64,000 nucleotides of DNA from Hanstruepera neustonica. Its GTDB lineage: Bacteria; Bacteroidota; Bacteroidia; Flavobacteriales; Flavobacteriaceae. Made by a program: the position numbers and the translations under genes. Below the pieces are notes generated by a model. It did not search any database. It had not been told where the DNA came from and saw only the letters and a program-made list of their open reading frames with translations. Shown here piece after piece: positions 17,051 through 26,559 of this stretch; the first letter of the stretch is position 1; each line of letters starts with the position of its first letter. The stretch lies in assembly GCF_002895005.1 (NCBI RefSeq), contig NZ_POWF01000009.1, forward strand, positions 1 through 64,000, in the 5' to 3' direction.

Positions 17051-18196
17051 ATGAAACCAGTATATTTTGATAGTGCAGCCACAACGAAAGTAAGAGATGA
17101 GGTTATTGATGCGATGACTTTATGTATAAAAAATGAATACGGAAACGCTTCATCTACACATAGTTTTGGAAGATCATCTAAAGTGTTAATTGAGCAAACT
17201 AGAAAAACGATTGCCAATGAGTTGCAGGTATCTGCTGGTGAAATTATTTTCACTTCTGGTGGAACCGAAGCTGATAATTTAGCTATTCAATGTGCCGTGA
17301 GAGATTTGGGTATTAGCCATATTATTACTTCAAAGATTGAGCACCATGCTGTTTTACACACGATTGAACAATTAAACAGAACAATCAATGTTAAAGTTAG
17401 TTATGTAAAACTCGATAAGGATGGAGCGGTTGATTTCGGCGATTTAGAGCGCTTGCTTCAATCTCCTGGCAAAACCTTGGTCAGCTTGATGCATGTCAAC
17501 AATGAAATTGGTAATATTTTAGATGTGAAACGCGTTGGTGAATTATGTCATTCCTACGAAGCTTTGTTTCACTGTGATGCGGTTCAGTCTATAGGTCATT
17601 ATAAGTGGGATCTTCAGGATGTAAAAGTTGATTTTTTAGCTGCCAGTGCCCATAAGTTTCACGGACCTAAAGGAATTGGTTTCTTGTTCATTAGAAAGCA
17701 TTCTGGATTAAAACCTTTGATTTTTGGTGGTGAACAAGAACGTGGCATCAGAGCTGGAACGGAATCAGTACATAATATTGTAGGTCTGGAAACGGCATTT
17801 AAATTGTCTTATGGCAATTTAAAATCAGAGCGTGATTACATTCTGGAGCTGAAACAGTATTTTAAAAATGAATTAATTAAGACTTTTCCGGGTGTTGCTT
17901 TCAATGGGCTATCAGGTGATTTAGAAAAAAGCACCTACACCTTGTTAAACGTATGTTTGCCTTTATCAAAAGAAAAAGGGTTAACTCTCATGTTTCAATT
18001 GGATTTGAAAGGCATTGCTTGTTCTAAAGGTAGCGCTTGTCAAAGTGGAAGCACAAAAGGCTCGCATGTGTTGGAAGAAATTTTAGATGACGAATATTTG
18101 AATAGACCTTCCATTCGTTTTTCATTTAGTAAATACAACACAAAAAGTGAAGTTGATTATCTTGTTTCGGTTTTAAAGGAATTTGTAGGTTCTTAA
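17051..18196 (+). CDS. Cysteine desulfurase (NifS/IscS-type aminotransferase class V)
   Basis: 381 residues. It removes sulfur from cysteine to give alanine and a protein persulfide for iron-sulfur cluster or thio-cofactor synthesis. Seen: YFDSAATT at the N-terminus, the PLP lysine K202 in ASAHKFHGPKG, and the active-site cysteine C330 in SKGSACQSGSTKGSHVL. This places it in the NifS/IscS class rather than the SufS class. No isc or suf partner genes are adjacent, so its acceptor is uncertain. Its end overlaps the convergent TonB-receptor gene by 4 bp. Confidence 0.9.
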   Translation: MKPVYFDSAATTKVRDEVIDAMTLCIKNEYGNASSTHSFGRSSKVLIEQTRKTIANELQVSAGEIIFTSGGTEADNLAIQCAVRDLGISHIITSKIEHHAVLHTIEQLNRTINVKVSYVKLDKDGAVDFGDLERLLQSPGKTLVSLMHVNNEIGNILDVKRVGELCHSYEALFHCDAVQSIGHYKWDLQDVKVDFLAASAHKFHGPKGIGFLFIRKHSGLKPLIFGGEQERGIRAGTESVHNIVGLETAFKLSYGNLKSERDYILELKQYFKNELIKTFPGVAFNGLSGDLEKSTYTLLNVCLPLSKEKGLTLMFQLDLKGIACSKGSACQSGSTKGSHVLEEILDDEYLNRPSIRFSFSKYNTKSEVDYLVSVLKEFVGS

Positions 18197-20655
18197 AACT
18201 TCATCGTTGTTCTGATATTAAATACCCTTGGTGTTAGGTAATTAGGAATGGCATATTGGCGTTTGCTGTAAACATCCCGTACCCAAGTATTGGTAATAGA
18301 GTTCTGTACATCGAAAATGTTAAATATTTCAATTCCCAATGACAGGTATTTAAACGGTTTTCTCCAGCCACTTTCATAATTATCATTATCATCAACAATC
18401 ACATATTGAAACCCAACATCAGCTCGTTTATAATCAGGAAGCCTGTTTTGGTAAACATAAGGGTCGGCATAACTGGGCGAACCACCTGGTAGCCCTGTAT
18501 TGTAAACCAAGTTTAAATACATTTTGAGTTTTGGAAGGTTAGGGACATAATCCTGAAACAAGGCCGCAAATTTCAGACGCTGGTCGGTTGGTCTAGAAAT
18601 GTATCCACGATTATCGATATTCTCTTCTGTTTTTAGATATCCAAAGCTAAACCACGATTCAGTTCCTGGAACAAACTCACCATTCAAGCGCATATCCAAT
18701 CCATAGGCATAAGCTGTAGCATTATTCTTGGCGCGATAGCGTATACGGACATTCTCAATAGTGTATGGATTGACGTCATCCAATTTTTTATAATAGGCTT
18801 CAGTGGTTAACTTGAAAGGGCGTTCCCACATTTTAAAGCTGTACTCATTGCCCAAAACAATATGAGTAGATTTTTGCGCTTTCACATTGGGTTGCACCAC
18901 ACCTGAAGAATCACGTAACTCTCTATAAAAAGGAGGTTGATAATAGAAACCAGCCCCAATTCTAAATAACATGTCTCTTTTCCAATTAGGTTTTATGGCA
19001 AATTGGGCTCTTGGACTAATAACAGTTTGGTTAACACTCTGAATGCCTTGGCCACTAACCGTCCAATTATGAACACGTCCACCAACATTAAACCAAGCTT
19101 CATGCTCACCTAAATCGGCACGCTTACTCCATTGAATATAGGCCTGAACTCTATCTATTTGTGTTTGGTTTTTGGCTCTGACATTCTGATAGGGCTCAAG
19201 TGGTCCTTCGTATGGCGCGTAAGGTTGCTCATTAAAGGCATCACTGCTTGGTGGGTTAATTGAAAAACCTGCCGAATCAATAACTTCCCACTCAACCAAT
19301 CGATCTCGGATATCTTCATTGGTGTATTTTATGGACCAAGCAAAATCATGGTCATCCATAGTGTAATTTCCTTGGTGTTCAATTGTGGTAATTAAGGCGT
19401 CTAAATCATTTCTACCATGATTCAACTGACCTCCAATGCCTTCACTAAACTCCACTTCACCCAAATCCTCATCACCAATGTTTGTGTTGACCTCACCTAA
19501 TCGATATTCGGCTAATATGTCAAAATATTCTTCCTCAATAGTGTGATATGTTGAGGCGACCAGATTCAAGGTTATATCGTCATTGACAAAATAAGTTCCT
19601 TTTAAAGCCCCAAAATAGGTTTGATAAGAGTCTTTCTCCTGGCCTTCATAAAAAACCAGTAATGCCAATGGGTTTTGCAAGGTTCCAAAGTTTGTCTGTC
19701 TGGTTTCAGGCTCGTAATTATATTTGTTGATTGAGGCATTACCTAAAAAACTCAATTGAAATTTATCTGAAAACTTATAAGTCAAATAGGTTTGGACGTC
19801 AGCGAATTTCGGATCGTAATTGGTTTGGGTTTCTTTGGCGTTAACCAATAAACTATTGTCGCGATATCTGACACCAACAATGCCAGTAAAACGAGTGTCT
19901 TTACTAGCTGTTTCAACGGATAGACTCCCTCCCAATAAACTTAAATCGGCATTGACACCAAAGCGGTAGGGCTTTCTGTAGGTAATATCTAAAACGGAGG
20001 ATAGTTTATCACCATATTTAGCTTGAAAACCACCTGCCGAGAAATCGACATTTTGAACCATATCAGTATTTACAAAACTTAACCCTTCTTGCTGACCAGA
20101 ACGGATAAGAAATGGACGATAAACTTCAATACCATTTACGTAAACCAGGTTTTCATCATAATTACCACCACGAACAGAATATTGCGTACTCAATTCATTG
20201 TTGCTACTGACCCCTGGAAGTGTTTTTAGTAGATTCTCAACACCTGCATTGGCACCAGGGATTTTCCGGATGGTCTCTGGTTCCAATGTGGTAATACCTT
20301 CAACATCTTTTCGCTTTTTACTGGTAATAACTACGGTTGCAATTTGTTCAATAGTAGCATCCATGATGGGATGAAATTCAACTTCTTCACCATTCTTTAG
20401 GTTGAAAGTGGCTACAATGCGTTCATGAGATAAATGCGTAAAAATGACAGTTACCTCTTGATTTGCAGGGATTTTTAAAGTGTAATAGCCGTTTTGATTT
20501 GTAGTGGTACCAATCTCATTTGAGGATATATTGACATCGGAAATGGGAACATTGGATTTATCCAAAACAACCCCTTTAAGTGTGCCTGTTTGAGCTACTA
20601 CAAAAATAGGAAGCAGCATCAATATTAAAACAATTGTGTTTAGTTTCGTTCTCAA
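18193..20655 (-). CDS. TonB-dependent receptor with carboxypeptidase-like N-domain
   Basis: About 820 residues from a TTG at 20655, 8 bp after the stop of the M23 peptidase gene, giving a classic signal peptide (RTKLNTIVLILMLLPIF, then VVAQ). An ATG at 20709 inside that gene would add 18 polar residues before it. Order: CarboxypepD_reg-like beta-sandwich (~25-105, GVVLDKSNVPISDVNIS), plug (~115-230, VRGGNYDENLVYVNGIEVYR), then a 22-strand barrel ending in aromatic residues (RTTMKF). It imports a large ligand across the outer membrane; no SusD partner is adjacent. Same operon as the M23 peptidase, so a cell-wall-related or peptide substrate is possible but unproven. Confidence 0.88.
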   Translation of the reverse strand: MRTKLNTIVLILMLLPIFVVAQTGTLKGVVLDKSNVPISDVNISSNEIGTTTNQNGYYTLKIPANQEVTVIFTHLSHERIVATFNLKNGEEVEFHPIMDATIEQIATVVITSKKRKDVEGITTLEPETIRKIPGANAGVENLLKTLPGVSSNNELSTQYSVRGGNYDENLVYVNGIEVYRPFLIRSGQQEGLSFVNTDMVQNVDFSAGGFQAKYGDKLSSVLDITYRKPYRFGVNADLSLLGGSLSVETASKDTRFTGIVGVRYRDNSLLVNAKETQTNYDPKFADVQTYLTYKFSDKFQLSFLGNASINKYNYEPETRQTNFGTLQNPLALLVFYEGQEKDSYQTYFGALKGTYFVNDDITLNLVASTYHTIEEEYFDILAEYRLGEVNTNIGDEDLGEVEFSEGIGGQLNHGRNDLDALITTIEHQGNYTMDDHDFAWSIKYTNEDIRDRLVEWEVIDSAGFSINPPSSDAFNEQPYAPYEGPLEPYQNVRAKNQTQIDRVQAYIQWSKRADLGEHEAWFNVGGRVHNWTVSGQGIQSVNQTVISPRAQFAIKPNWKRDMLFRIGAGFYYQPPFYRELRDSSGVVQPNVKAQKSTHIVLGNEYSFKMWERPFKLTTEAYYKKLDDVNPYTIENVRIRYRAKNNATAYAYGLDMRLNGEFVPGTESWFSFGYLKTEENIDNRGYISRPTDQRLKFAALFQDYVPNLPKLKMYLNLVYNTGLPGGSPSYADPYVYQNRLPDYKRADVGFQYVIVDDNDNYESGWRKPFKYLSLGIEIFNIFDVQNSITNTWVRDVYSKRQYAIPNYLTPRVFNIRTTMKF

Positions 20656-20662
20656 TGATTTA

Positions 20663-22354
20663 TTATTTTCGGTAGAACAGCGTTTCAAAAGTAGAACTAT
20701 TTCCAACATTATCCGTTACAATAACCTTTAAATTATTTTCAGTTTCAGTAGATACAGCGTCATTAAAATCATAAGTCAACTCATTTTTCTTGTAATCATA
20801 CTCCATCAAAATCCATTTACCGTTAAGTGTAGCTCTGTAGTTTGAAATCCCTGACTCATTATCTTCAATTTTAATTTTCAGGAAACGGTATTTACTTAAC
20901 CATTTTCCTTTTGAGAAGTTTACAGGTTTTATTTTAGGATTTATAGTATCCAATACCAACGCGTATGTTCCGAGAGTTTGGGTGTAGGTTGTTAGTTTGT
21001 TTTCTTTTTTTTTGGTGCTAGAGTAAAGGGCATATTGGTTTTTGTAACCAACCAATCTGGCTATATATAATTTTTCAGATTCTGGATATTCGTAGTTTGT
21101 AATATCAAAAGAGATTGAAAAATTATCACGCACTGGCACAATATCTTCATGAAGCGTTAAGGTATCATTCCTGACATTAAAATCAACATAGAAATCATCA
21201 TAAAACGTATTTTCAGGAAAATTCACCGAAACATTTTTATTCAAAAGCTCGTTGTTTTTTTTAGCATAAATAAAGAATGGCGTAACCGAATCAGGTTTCG
21301 ATTTGATATCATCAGTTTTCTTGCCTTCAATATTGATGGTGAGCCAAGTTGGATTGTTGTGAAAATCATTAACCTTGATTTTGTATACCGAATTTGTGCT
21401 GTCTTCAACCCTCAAATAGCCATTGTTGTCCAAATTTTTGTACATGCTTAAAGGATTTTCAGGTTCAACAAACAGCTTTTGGATACGTGTTTTATCCTCT
21501 TTATAATGTTTATAGTCTATCAATCTGTTAATGTGACGCGTTTCATCAAAGGAGAATCGTTTAAAGTCTATTTCAAACATCAAATTGCCATTGAAGATGC
21601 CTTGAATATTGCTCACGCCATTTTGGTTTGTTGCCAAATCCTGTCGGTCTATGGTTTCTATTCCAAACCCAATCTTACCGTAGGCTTCAATATTTTCAAC
21701 ACTATAATCCCCGTTTTGAAGCGGTATTAAACGCAGTTTTTGTTTTTCTTTAGAACTATTGATGTGCGCATCATTGGAAAGTGGGTAGGCATAAACCTCT
21801 TTAATTGTCGGTCTGGTATTATCCTGAATTTCCAAGCCAAACAGCAATGGATTAATTGGACGTTCTTGATTATCGCGTATTTCAAAATGCAAATGAGGTC
21901 CACCAGATCCACCTGTGTTGCCCGTGTAAGCCACAATATCACTTTTGTGAACTGGTATTTCAATAGGGTTTGGGAAAACCTCTATTTCGAAGGTTTCTTG
22001 TTCATACTGTAAATTTTTTATGTATGATTCAATTTCAGGTGCGTATTTTTGAAGGTGTCCATAAACGGATACGTAACCATTGGGATGCGTAATATAAAGG
22101 GCTTTCCCATAGCCATAATGGGAAACTTTAATGCGACTCACGTAACCATCTGCAATAGCATAGACACTTAAACCTTCGCGTTGCTGTGTTTTAATATCCA
22201 GACCTGAATGAAAGTGGTTGGAGCGCAATTCGCCAAATGTACCGGAAGGAATGAGTGAGATGTCCAATGGAGCCCTAAAATAATCCTGCGGATATGGGTT
22301 TTGGGAATAGCCAAGTGTATAAAAAAGCAGTAGTAGAAATAGGAGTTTTCGCAT
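20663..22354 (-). CDS. M23-family (LytM-type) metallopeptidase
   Basis: 563 residues with a signal peptide (cut near GYSQ). The peptidase domain is N-terminal (~20-180): the zinc ligands lie in NHFHSGLDIKT and in GPHLHFEIRDN, and the middle LSVYAIADGYVSRI block is typical of M23 enzymes. The residues needed for catalysis are present, so it is probably an active peptidoglycan endopeptidase. The C-terminal ~350 residues are beta-rich extracytoplasmic domains. Followed closely by the TonB receptor on the same strand; divergent from the zapB-like/zapA unit. Confidence 0.88.
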   Translation of the reverse strand: MRKLLFLLLLFYTLGYSQNPYPQDYFRAPLDISLIPSGTFGELRSNHFHSGLDIKTQQREGLSVYAIADGYVSRIKVSHYGYGKALYITHPNGYVSVYGHLQKYAPEIESYIKNLQYEQETFEIEVFPNPIEIPVHKSDIVAYTGNTGGSGGPHLHFEIRDNQERPINPLLFGLEIQDNTRPTIKEVYAYPLSNDAHINSSKEKQKLRLIPLQNGDYSVENIEAYGKIGFGIETIDRQDLATNQNGVSNIQGIFNGNLMFEIDFKRFSFDETRHINRLIDYKHYKEDKTRIQKLFVEPENPLSMYKNLDNNGYLRVEDSTNSVYKIKVNDFHNNPTWLTINIEGKKTDDIKSKPDSVTPFFIYAKKNNELLNKNVSVNFPENTFYDDFYVDFNVRNDTLTLHEDIVPVRDNFSISFDITNYEYPESEKLYIARLVGYKNQYALYSSTKKKENKLTTYTQTLGTYALVLDTINPKIKPVNFSKGKWLSKYRFLKIKIEDNESGISNYRATLNGKWILMEYDYKKNELTYDFNDAVSTETENNLKVIVTDNVGNSSTFETLFYRK

Positions 22355-22476
22355 ATAAATGTTGTTGTTGCTAAAGTAATTATTTGAATTAAATTTCCAA
22401 AAGCAAATACTCGTGCAGTGCCATAATGTTGATTATGAGAATTAACGCTTCACAATTAATTTTTATTGGAAAACTA

Positions 22477-22507
22477 TTGTTATTTATATCTAGGTATGTT
22501 AACTTTG
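22477..22507 (+). promoter_or_regulatory. Bacteroidota-type promoter for the zapB-like/zapA unit
   Basis: TTG (22477-22479), a 20-bp spacer and TAACTTTG (22500-22507), a perfect TAnnTTTG box. Transcription would start near 22513, giving a short leader before the ATG at 22531. Confidence 0.7.
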
Positions 22508-22530
22508 TGAGGTAAGTATTGATATTGTAA

Positions 22531-22821
22531 ATGAGTAACATTGAAGAAATTGTAGATGCTTTAGAAAACAAAATCAGCAAGGTTTTACATAAACAAGAAG
22601 TTTTAAAACAGGCGAATCTAAAGTTAGAACAAGAATTGCAATCCACTCAAAAATTGCTTCAAGACCAGAAACAAGATTTGGTTTCCTGGCAAGAAAAGTA
22701 CGAAGCATTGAAATTTGCTAATACCATGCTTGGCAGTGACAACAATAAAAGAGAAACAAAGCTTAAAATAAACGCATTAATTAGGGAAATTGACCATTGT
22801 ATTGCGCAACTTTCAGAATAA
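22531..22821 (+). CDS. Coiled-coil protein, ZapB-like
   Basis: 96 residues, almost entirely heptad-patterned coiled coil (VDALENKISKVLHKQEVLKQ and onward). It sits 15 bp upstream of zapA. Small coiled-coil proteins in this position occur throughout Flavobacteriaceae. Role inferred from context: division-ring assembly together with ZapA. Sequence similarity to E. coli ZapB is only in general character. Confidence 0.7.
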   Translation: MSNIEEIVDALENKISKVLHKQEVLKQANLKLEQELQSTQKLLQDQKQDLVSWQEKYEALKFANTMLGSDNNKRETKLKINALIREIDHCIAQLSE

Positions 22822-22836
22822 TGCAACATAGATTAC

Positions 22837-23130
22837 ATGTCAGACAAGCTTAAAATAAGGCTTTCTATAGCTAATAGAGTGTACCCCTTGACGATTTCGC
22901 CCAGTCAAGAAGAAGGTTTACGAAAAGCAGCTAAAAACATCGAATCTATGATTAAACAATTTGAGCAAAGTTATTCTGTTCAAGATAAACAAGATGTTTT
23001 GGCTATGTGTGCACTACAGTTTGCATCACAAGTTGAACAGAAAACAATAGATAAAATAAATGTGAATGATCAAGTCGAGCAGAAGTTATTGGCTCTTGAC
23101 GACTTGTTAAAAGCGCATTTGAACTCTTAA
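22837..23130 (+). CDS. zapA: Cell division protein ZapA
   Basis: 97 residues. It has the ZapA pattern: an N-terminal strand pair (KIRLSIANRVYPLTI), a central helix with EEGLRKAAKNIESMI, and a C-terminal coiled coil after QDVLAMCALQFASQ. It binds and bundles FtsZ filaments at midcell. Transcribed with the coiled-coil gene upstream and followed directly by a probable 6S RNA. Confidence 0.9.
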   Translation: MSDKLKIRLSIANRVYPLTISPSQEEGLRKAAKNIESMIKQFEQSYSVQDKQDVLAMCALQFASQVEQKTIDKINVNDQVEQKLLALDDLLKAHLNS

Positions 23131-23145
23131 CGTTCTTTAAAATAG

Positions 23146-23325
23146 ACTAAGGTTACTGCCTGCATTAGTTATTTTTTTTGATAAACTCAACACTAATTCT
23201 TTAAAAAGGGTGAGTTTAAGTTGTAAAAGCGAGCTGTCTTTGAGCAGATACTTGATCAGCTTGGTATCCCTAAACTTGTTTTAAGGAGTTTATACAAAAC
23301 TTTAAACTGGTGCAGGCTTTTTTTT
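23146..23325 (+). ncRNA. ssrS: Probable 6S RNA (flavobacterial type)
   Basis: A gene-free 207-bp gap between zapA and rny. TGCCTGCA (23157-23164) pairs with TGCAGGC (23311-23317), closing a long-range stem. TGCAGGC is followed at once by a run of eight T, so it also serves as terminator. Inside, AAACTCA (23183-23189) pairs with TGAGTTT (23211-23217), and AGCTG with CAGCT further 3'. A long, largely closed hairpin with internal bubbles of ~180 nt is the 6S architecture, which binds housekeeping RNA polymerase. Position after zapA and before rny matches my memory of 6S-Flavo loci. Ends are approximate. Confidence 0.7.
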
Positions 23326-23343
23326 AAATAAATTAAAGTGAAT

Positions 23344-24918
23344 ATGGATAACACAATTTTTGTAATTGTAGGGGGAATATTATTAGGAATAATCATAGGT
23401 TTTATAGTAGCAAAGGTTCTTGAAAGAAGTAATGCTTCTAAAGTAGTTAAATCGGCCAAGAAAACAGCCGCTTCCATTATTAAGGAAGCTACTAGTGAAG
23501 GCGAATCTATTAAAAAGGATAAAATACTTCAGGCTAAAGAAAAATTTATTGAATTAAAATCAGAGCACGAAAAGGTTATTCTCTCCCGTGACAAGAAAAT
23601 GGCTGAAGCCGAAAAACGCACAAGAGATAAGGAATCTCAAGTGTCTAGTGAATTGTCAAAAAATAAGAAACTCAATAGTAGTCTTGAGGAAAAAGTAAAA
23701 GATTATAACCACAGACTGGATATACTTGAGAAGAAGAAAGATGAATTAGAAAAACTACATAGAAGTCAGGTAGAACAATTGGAGGTTATTTCAAGTTTGT
23801 CTGCCGAAGATGCCAAGGCCCAATTGATAGAATCTTTAAAAGGAGAAGCTAAAAATGATGCGATGGCTTATGTTCAAAGCACGCTTGAGGAAGCCAAATT
23901 AACGGCTCAACAAGAGGCGAGAAAAGTGATTATTAATACCATTCAACGCATTGGAACCGAGGAAGCTGTTGACAATTGTGTTTCGGTATTCAATATAGAG
24001 TCTGATGACGTCAAAGGACGCATCATTGGTCGCGAAGGACGTAACATTCGTGCCATTGAAGCGGCTACTGGTGTTGAAATTATTGTAGATGATACGCCTG
24101 AAGCAATTATTCTGTCCTGTTTTGATTCTGTTAGACGGGAGATTGCACGTTTATCCTTGCATAAGTTGGTAACAGATGGTAGAATCCATCCTGCCCGAAT
24201 TGAAGAAGTTGTTAAGAAAACAACCAAACAGATTGAGCAAGAAATTATTGAAGTTGGTAAAAGAACGGTTATAGATCTGGGTATTCATAATTTGCATCCT
24301 GAATTGGTTAAAGTTGTTGGCCGTATGAAATACCGTTCATCGTATGGACAAAACTTACTACAGCACTCTCGCGAAGTCGCCAAGTTATGTGGTGTTATGG
24401 CTGCAGAGTTGGGCTTAAACCCCAAATTGGCCAAACGCGCTGGGTTATTGCATGATATTGGTAAAGTGCCAGATGCTGAAGCCGATATGGAAACACCACA
24501 TGCTATTTTGGGTATGCAATGGGCAGAAAAATATGGAGAGAAAGAAGACGTTTGTAATGCCATTGGAGCTCACCACGATGAGATTGAAATGAAATCTTTA
24601 TTGGCTCCGATTGTTCAGGTATGTGATGCCATTTCTGGGGCTAGACCTGGTGCTAGACGCCAAGTTTTAGATAGCTATATACAGCGTTTAAAAGACCTAG
24701 AAGATATAGCCTTTGGTTTTGGAGGTGTTAAAAAAGCCTATGCTATTCAGGCTGGTAGAGAGTTGCGTGTTATTGTTGAAAGTGAAAAAGTAGATGATCA
24801 AAAAGCAGCAGACCTATCTTTTAGTATTTCCCAAAAAATACAAACCGATATGACCTATCCTGGTCAAGTAAAGGTGACGGTTATAAGGGAAACCCGAGCT
24901 GTTAATATTGCGAAGTAA
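23344..24918 (+). CDS. rny: Ribonuclease Y
   Basis: 524 residues from the ATG at 23344 (a GTG two codons earlier is possible). Order: N-terminal membrane helix ([20 protein letters not shown]), long coiled coil (~25-200), KH domain with [13 protein letters not shown], then an HD domain with the metal motif LLHDIGK and a downstream AHHDE. It is an endoribonuclease that starts mRNA decay at the inner membrane. Preceded by the probable 6S RNA and ended by a terminator at 24941. Confidence 0.95.
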   Translation: MDNTIFVIVGGILLGIIIGFIVAKVLERSNASKVVKSAKKTAASIIKEATSEGESIKKDKILQAKEKFIELKSEHEKVILSRDKKMAEAEKRTRDKESQVSSELSKNKKLNSSLEEKVKDYNHRLDILEKKKDELEKLHRSQVEQLEVISSLSAEDAKAQLIESLKGEAKNDAMAYVQSTLEEAKLTAQQEARKVIINTIQRIGTEEAVDNCVSVFNIESDDVKGRIIGREGRNIRAIEAATGVEIIVDDTPEAIILSCFDSVRREIARLSLHKLVTDGRIHPARIEEVVKKTTKQIEQEIIEVGKRTVIDLGIHNLHPELVKVVGRMKYRSSYGQNLLQHSREVAKLCGVMAAELGLNPKLAKRAGLLHDIGKVPDAEADMETPHAILGMQWAEKYGEKEDVCNAIGAHHDEIEMKSLLAPIVQVCDAISGARPGARRQVLDSYIQRLKDLEDIAFGFGGVKKAYAIQAGRELRVIVESEKVDDQKAADLSFSISQKIQTDMTYPGQVKVTVIRETRAVNIAK

Positions 24919-24940
24919 ATTTTTAATGTTTATAAAATCT

Positions 24941-24968
24941 AGCACCCTGATATGGGTGCTTTTTTTTA
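24941..24968 (+). terminator. Rho-independent terminator after rny
   Basis: AGCACCC / GGGTGCT stem with a 6-nt loop followed by T8, 22 bp past the rny stop. Confidence 0.9.
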
Positions 24969-25011
24969 GTTTTAAAATGTTTGTTACTTTAGGCTTTTAA
25001 ATTATTCATTA

Positions 25012-26553
25012 ATGAAGTTTATCGCTAGTATATTATTACTATTTCCATTAGTTGTTTTATCCCAATCGTATCACTCCGAATATGAAGAAGCTGTATTTGA
25101 GAATTTGGATCAGGTTGTTTCAAATACCGATTTTTTTAAAAGCCTTTTGGCAATTGATTCCGTAATGACAACAGATACCTATCTGAAATACAAATCAAGA
25201 GTAGATGACATAATTATCGGCCTTCCAGAAAAGGAATCAAAGGAAAAGAAAGAGAAAAAACGCATTCATGAAATTTATGATCTAGTACATGAAACATTTT
25301 TTAAAAAATATGAAATTGACTCTTACTTCAATGATATTTTTGAGACAGGAGAATATAATTGTGTGACCGCTACGGCATTGTATGCCTATATTTTCAGTGA
25401 ATTAAATGTGCCATATCATGTTAAAGAAGCCCCTTCACATGTTTTTCTGATTGTTTACCCAGATACTTTTGGAATTTATTTAGAGACGACCATACCTGGT
25501 ACATTAGGTTTTCAATCGCCTAGTGATTCTGAAATAAAAAAGATGGTTGATGAGCTAGTTGCTTATAAGTTAGTTACTGATGATGAAGTTAGTAGACTAG
25601 GATATAAAGAAATATATAATACATATCTCTATGGGAAAGAGTTTGTTCCTAGTAGCTCCTTAATTGGAATGCAATATTATAATAAAGGTGTTTTAAAAAA
25701 TGAGGTTAGTGATTATAAATCTTCAATAAATAATTTTAAGAAAGCTGGAAAGTTTTACGATTCACCAATTGTAAGTATTTTTTTGAAGACAGTTATGTTC
25801 TCACGCATCAATGAATTAGAGTTTAATTCCAAAGAAGATGTTGAATTTTTATGTGATTTAATAAATGTTTCTGAATTCAATAATGATTATAACAAGGATA
25901 ATTTGTACGGTACATTTAGTAAAATTATTAATCATTATGATAACGATTCCGATTTTATTGATTTTGTTATAAATAAGTTTGATCAATTGGAGAACCAAGA
26001 AGTCAGACAAATTGCTCTAGAGTATTTTTTGGAATATTTGGCTAGAGAGAATGCCAATAAGGGAATTTTTGATAAGGCCTTGCAATACAGTGACTCCTTA
26101 TTAGAAATAAGCCCTAAAAACAGAATTGCAATGGAAGTCATAGAGTTCATTTGCTTTAAAAAAGTGAGTCTATCAACTTTGGATATTAATTCATTTAGTG
26201 AGTTTCAAGGAATGGTTGAAAAATATCCTTTTATAAAAGACAATAACCGATATGAAATTAGTTTAAGTTATTTTTATTCAAGACTGTCTTACTTGAACTT
26301 TTCGGAAAAAAATCCTAAAGAAGGTCAAGAGTATATGAAAAAACTGGAAGATTTATTAGAGAATAAGATAGTTTTTGAAAACTTTGATAAAGGTTTATTA
26401 AGCACATTATATATTAAGGCAGGAAACTATTATTACTACAAAGAATATTATAATGATGCTTACAAAATTTACAAAAAAGGATTAGAGTATATTCCAGATC
26501 ATTATGAGTTAAAAAAGAGACTCAATTGGTGTTTTGATGAAATAAAAAATTAA
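25012..26553 (+). CDS. Secreted transglutaminase-like/TPR protein
   Basis: 513 residues with a signal peptide (cut near VLSQ). Residues ~85-165 look like a transglutaminase-type papain fold: C117 in EYNCVTATALYAY, H143 in PSHVFLIVYP, and an acidic residue in the following strand (IYLETT). The C-terminal half is helical with TPR-like pairs, clearest in the last ~60 residues (LYIKAGNYYYYKEYYNDAYK). Very AT-rich (many K, N, Y). Whether it is a protease, a transglutaminase or inactive is open. It starts 94 bp after rny, beyond the terminator, and ends 6 bp from convergent xerD. Confidence 0.65.
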   Translation: MKFIASILLLFPLVVLSQSYHSEYEEAVFENLDQVVSNTDFFKSLLAIDSVMTTDTYLKYKSRVDDIIIGLPEKESKEKKEKKRIHEIYDLVHETFFKKYEIDSYFNDIFETGEYNCVTATALYAYIFSELNVPYHVKEAPSHVFLIVYPDTFGIYLETTIPGTLGFQSPSDSEIKKMVDELVAYKLVTDDEVSRLGYKEIYNTYLYGKEFVPSSSLIGMQYYNKGVLKNEVSDYKSSINNFKKAGKFYDSPIVSIFLKTVMFSRINELEFNSKEDVEFLCDLINVSEFNNDYNKDNLYGTFSKIINHYDNDSDFIDFVINKFDQLENQEVRQIALEYFLEYLARENANKGIFDKALQYSDSLLEISPKNRIAMEVIEFICFKKVSLSTLDINSFSEFQGMVEKYPFIKDNNRYEISLSYFYSRLSYLNFSEKNPKEGQEYMKKLEDLLENKIVFENFDKGLLSTLYIKAGNYYYYKEYYNDAYKIYKKGLEYIPDHYELKKRLNWCFDEIKN

Positions 26554-26559
26554 AGGTTC

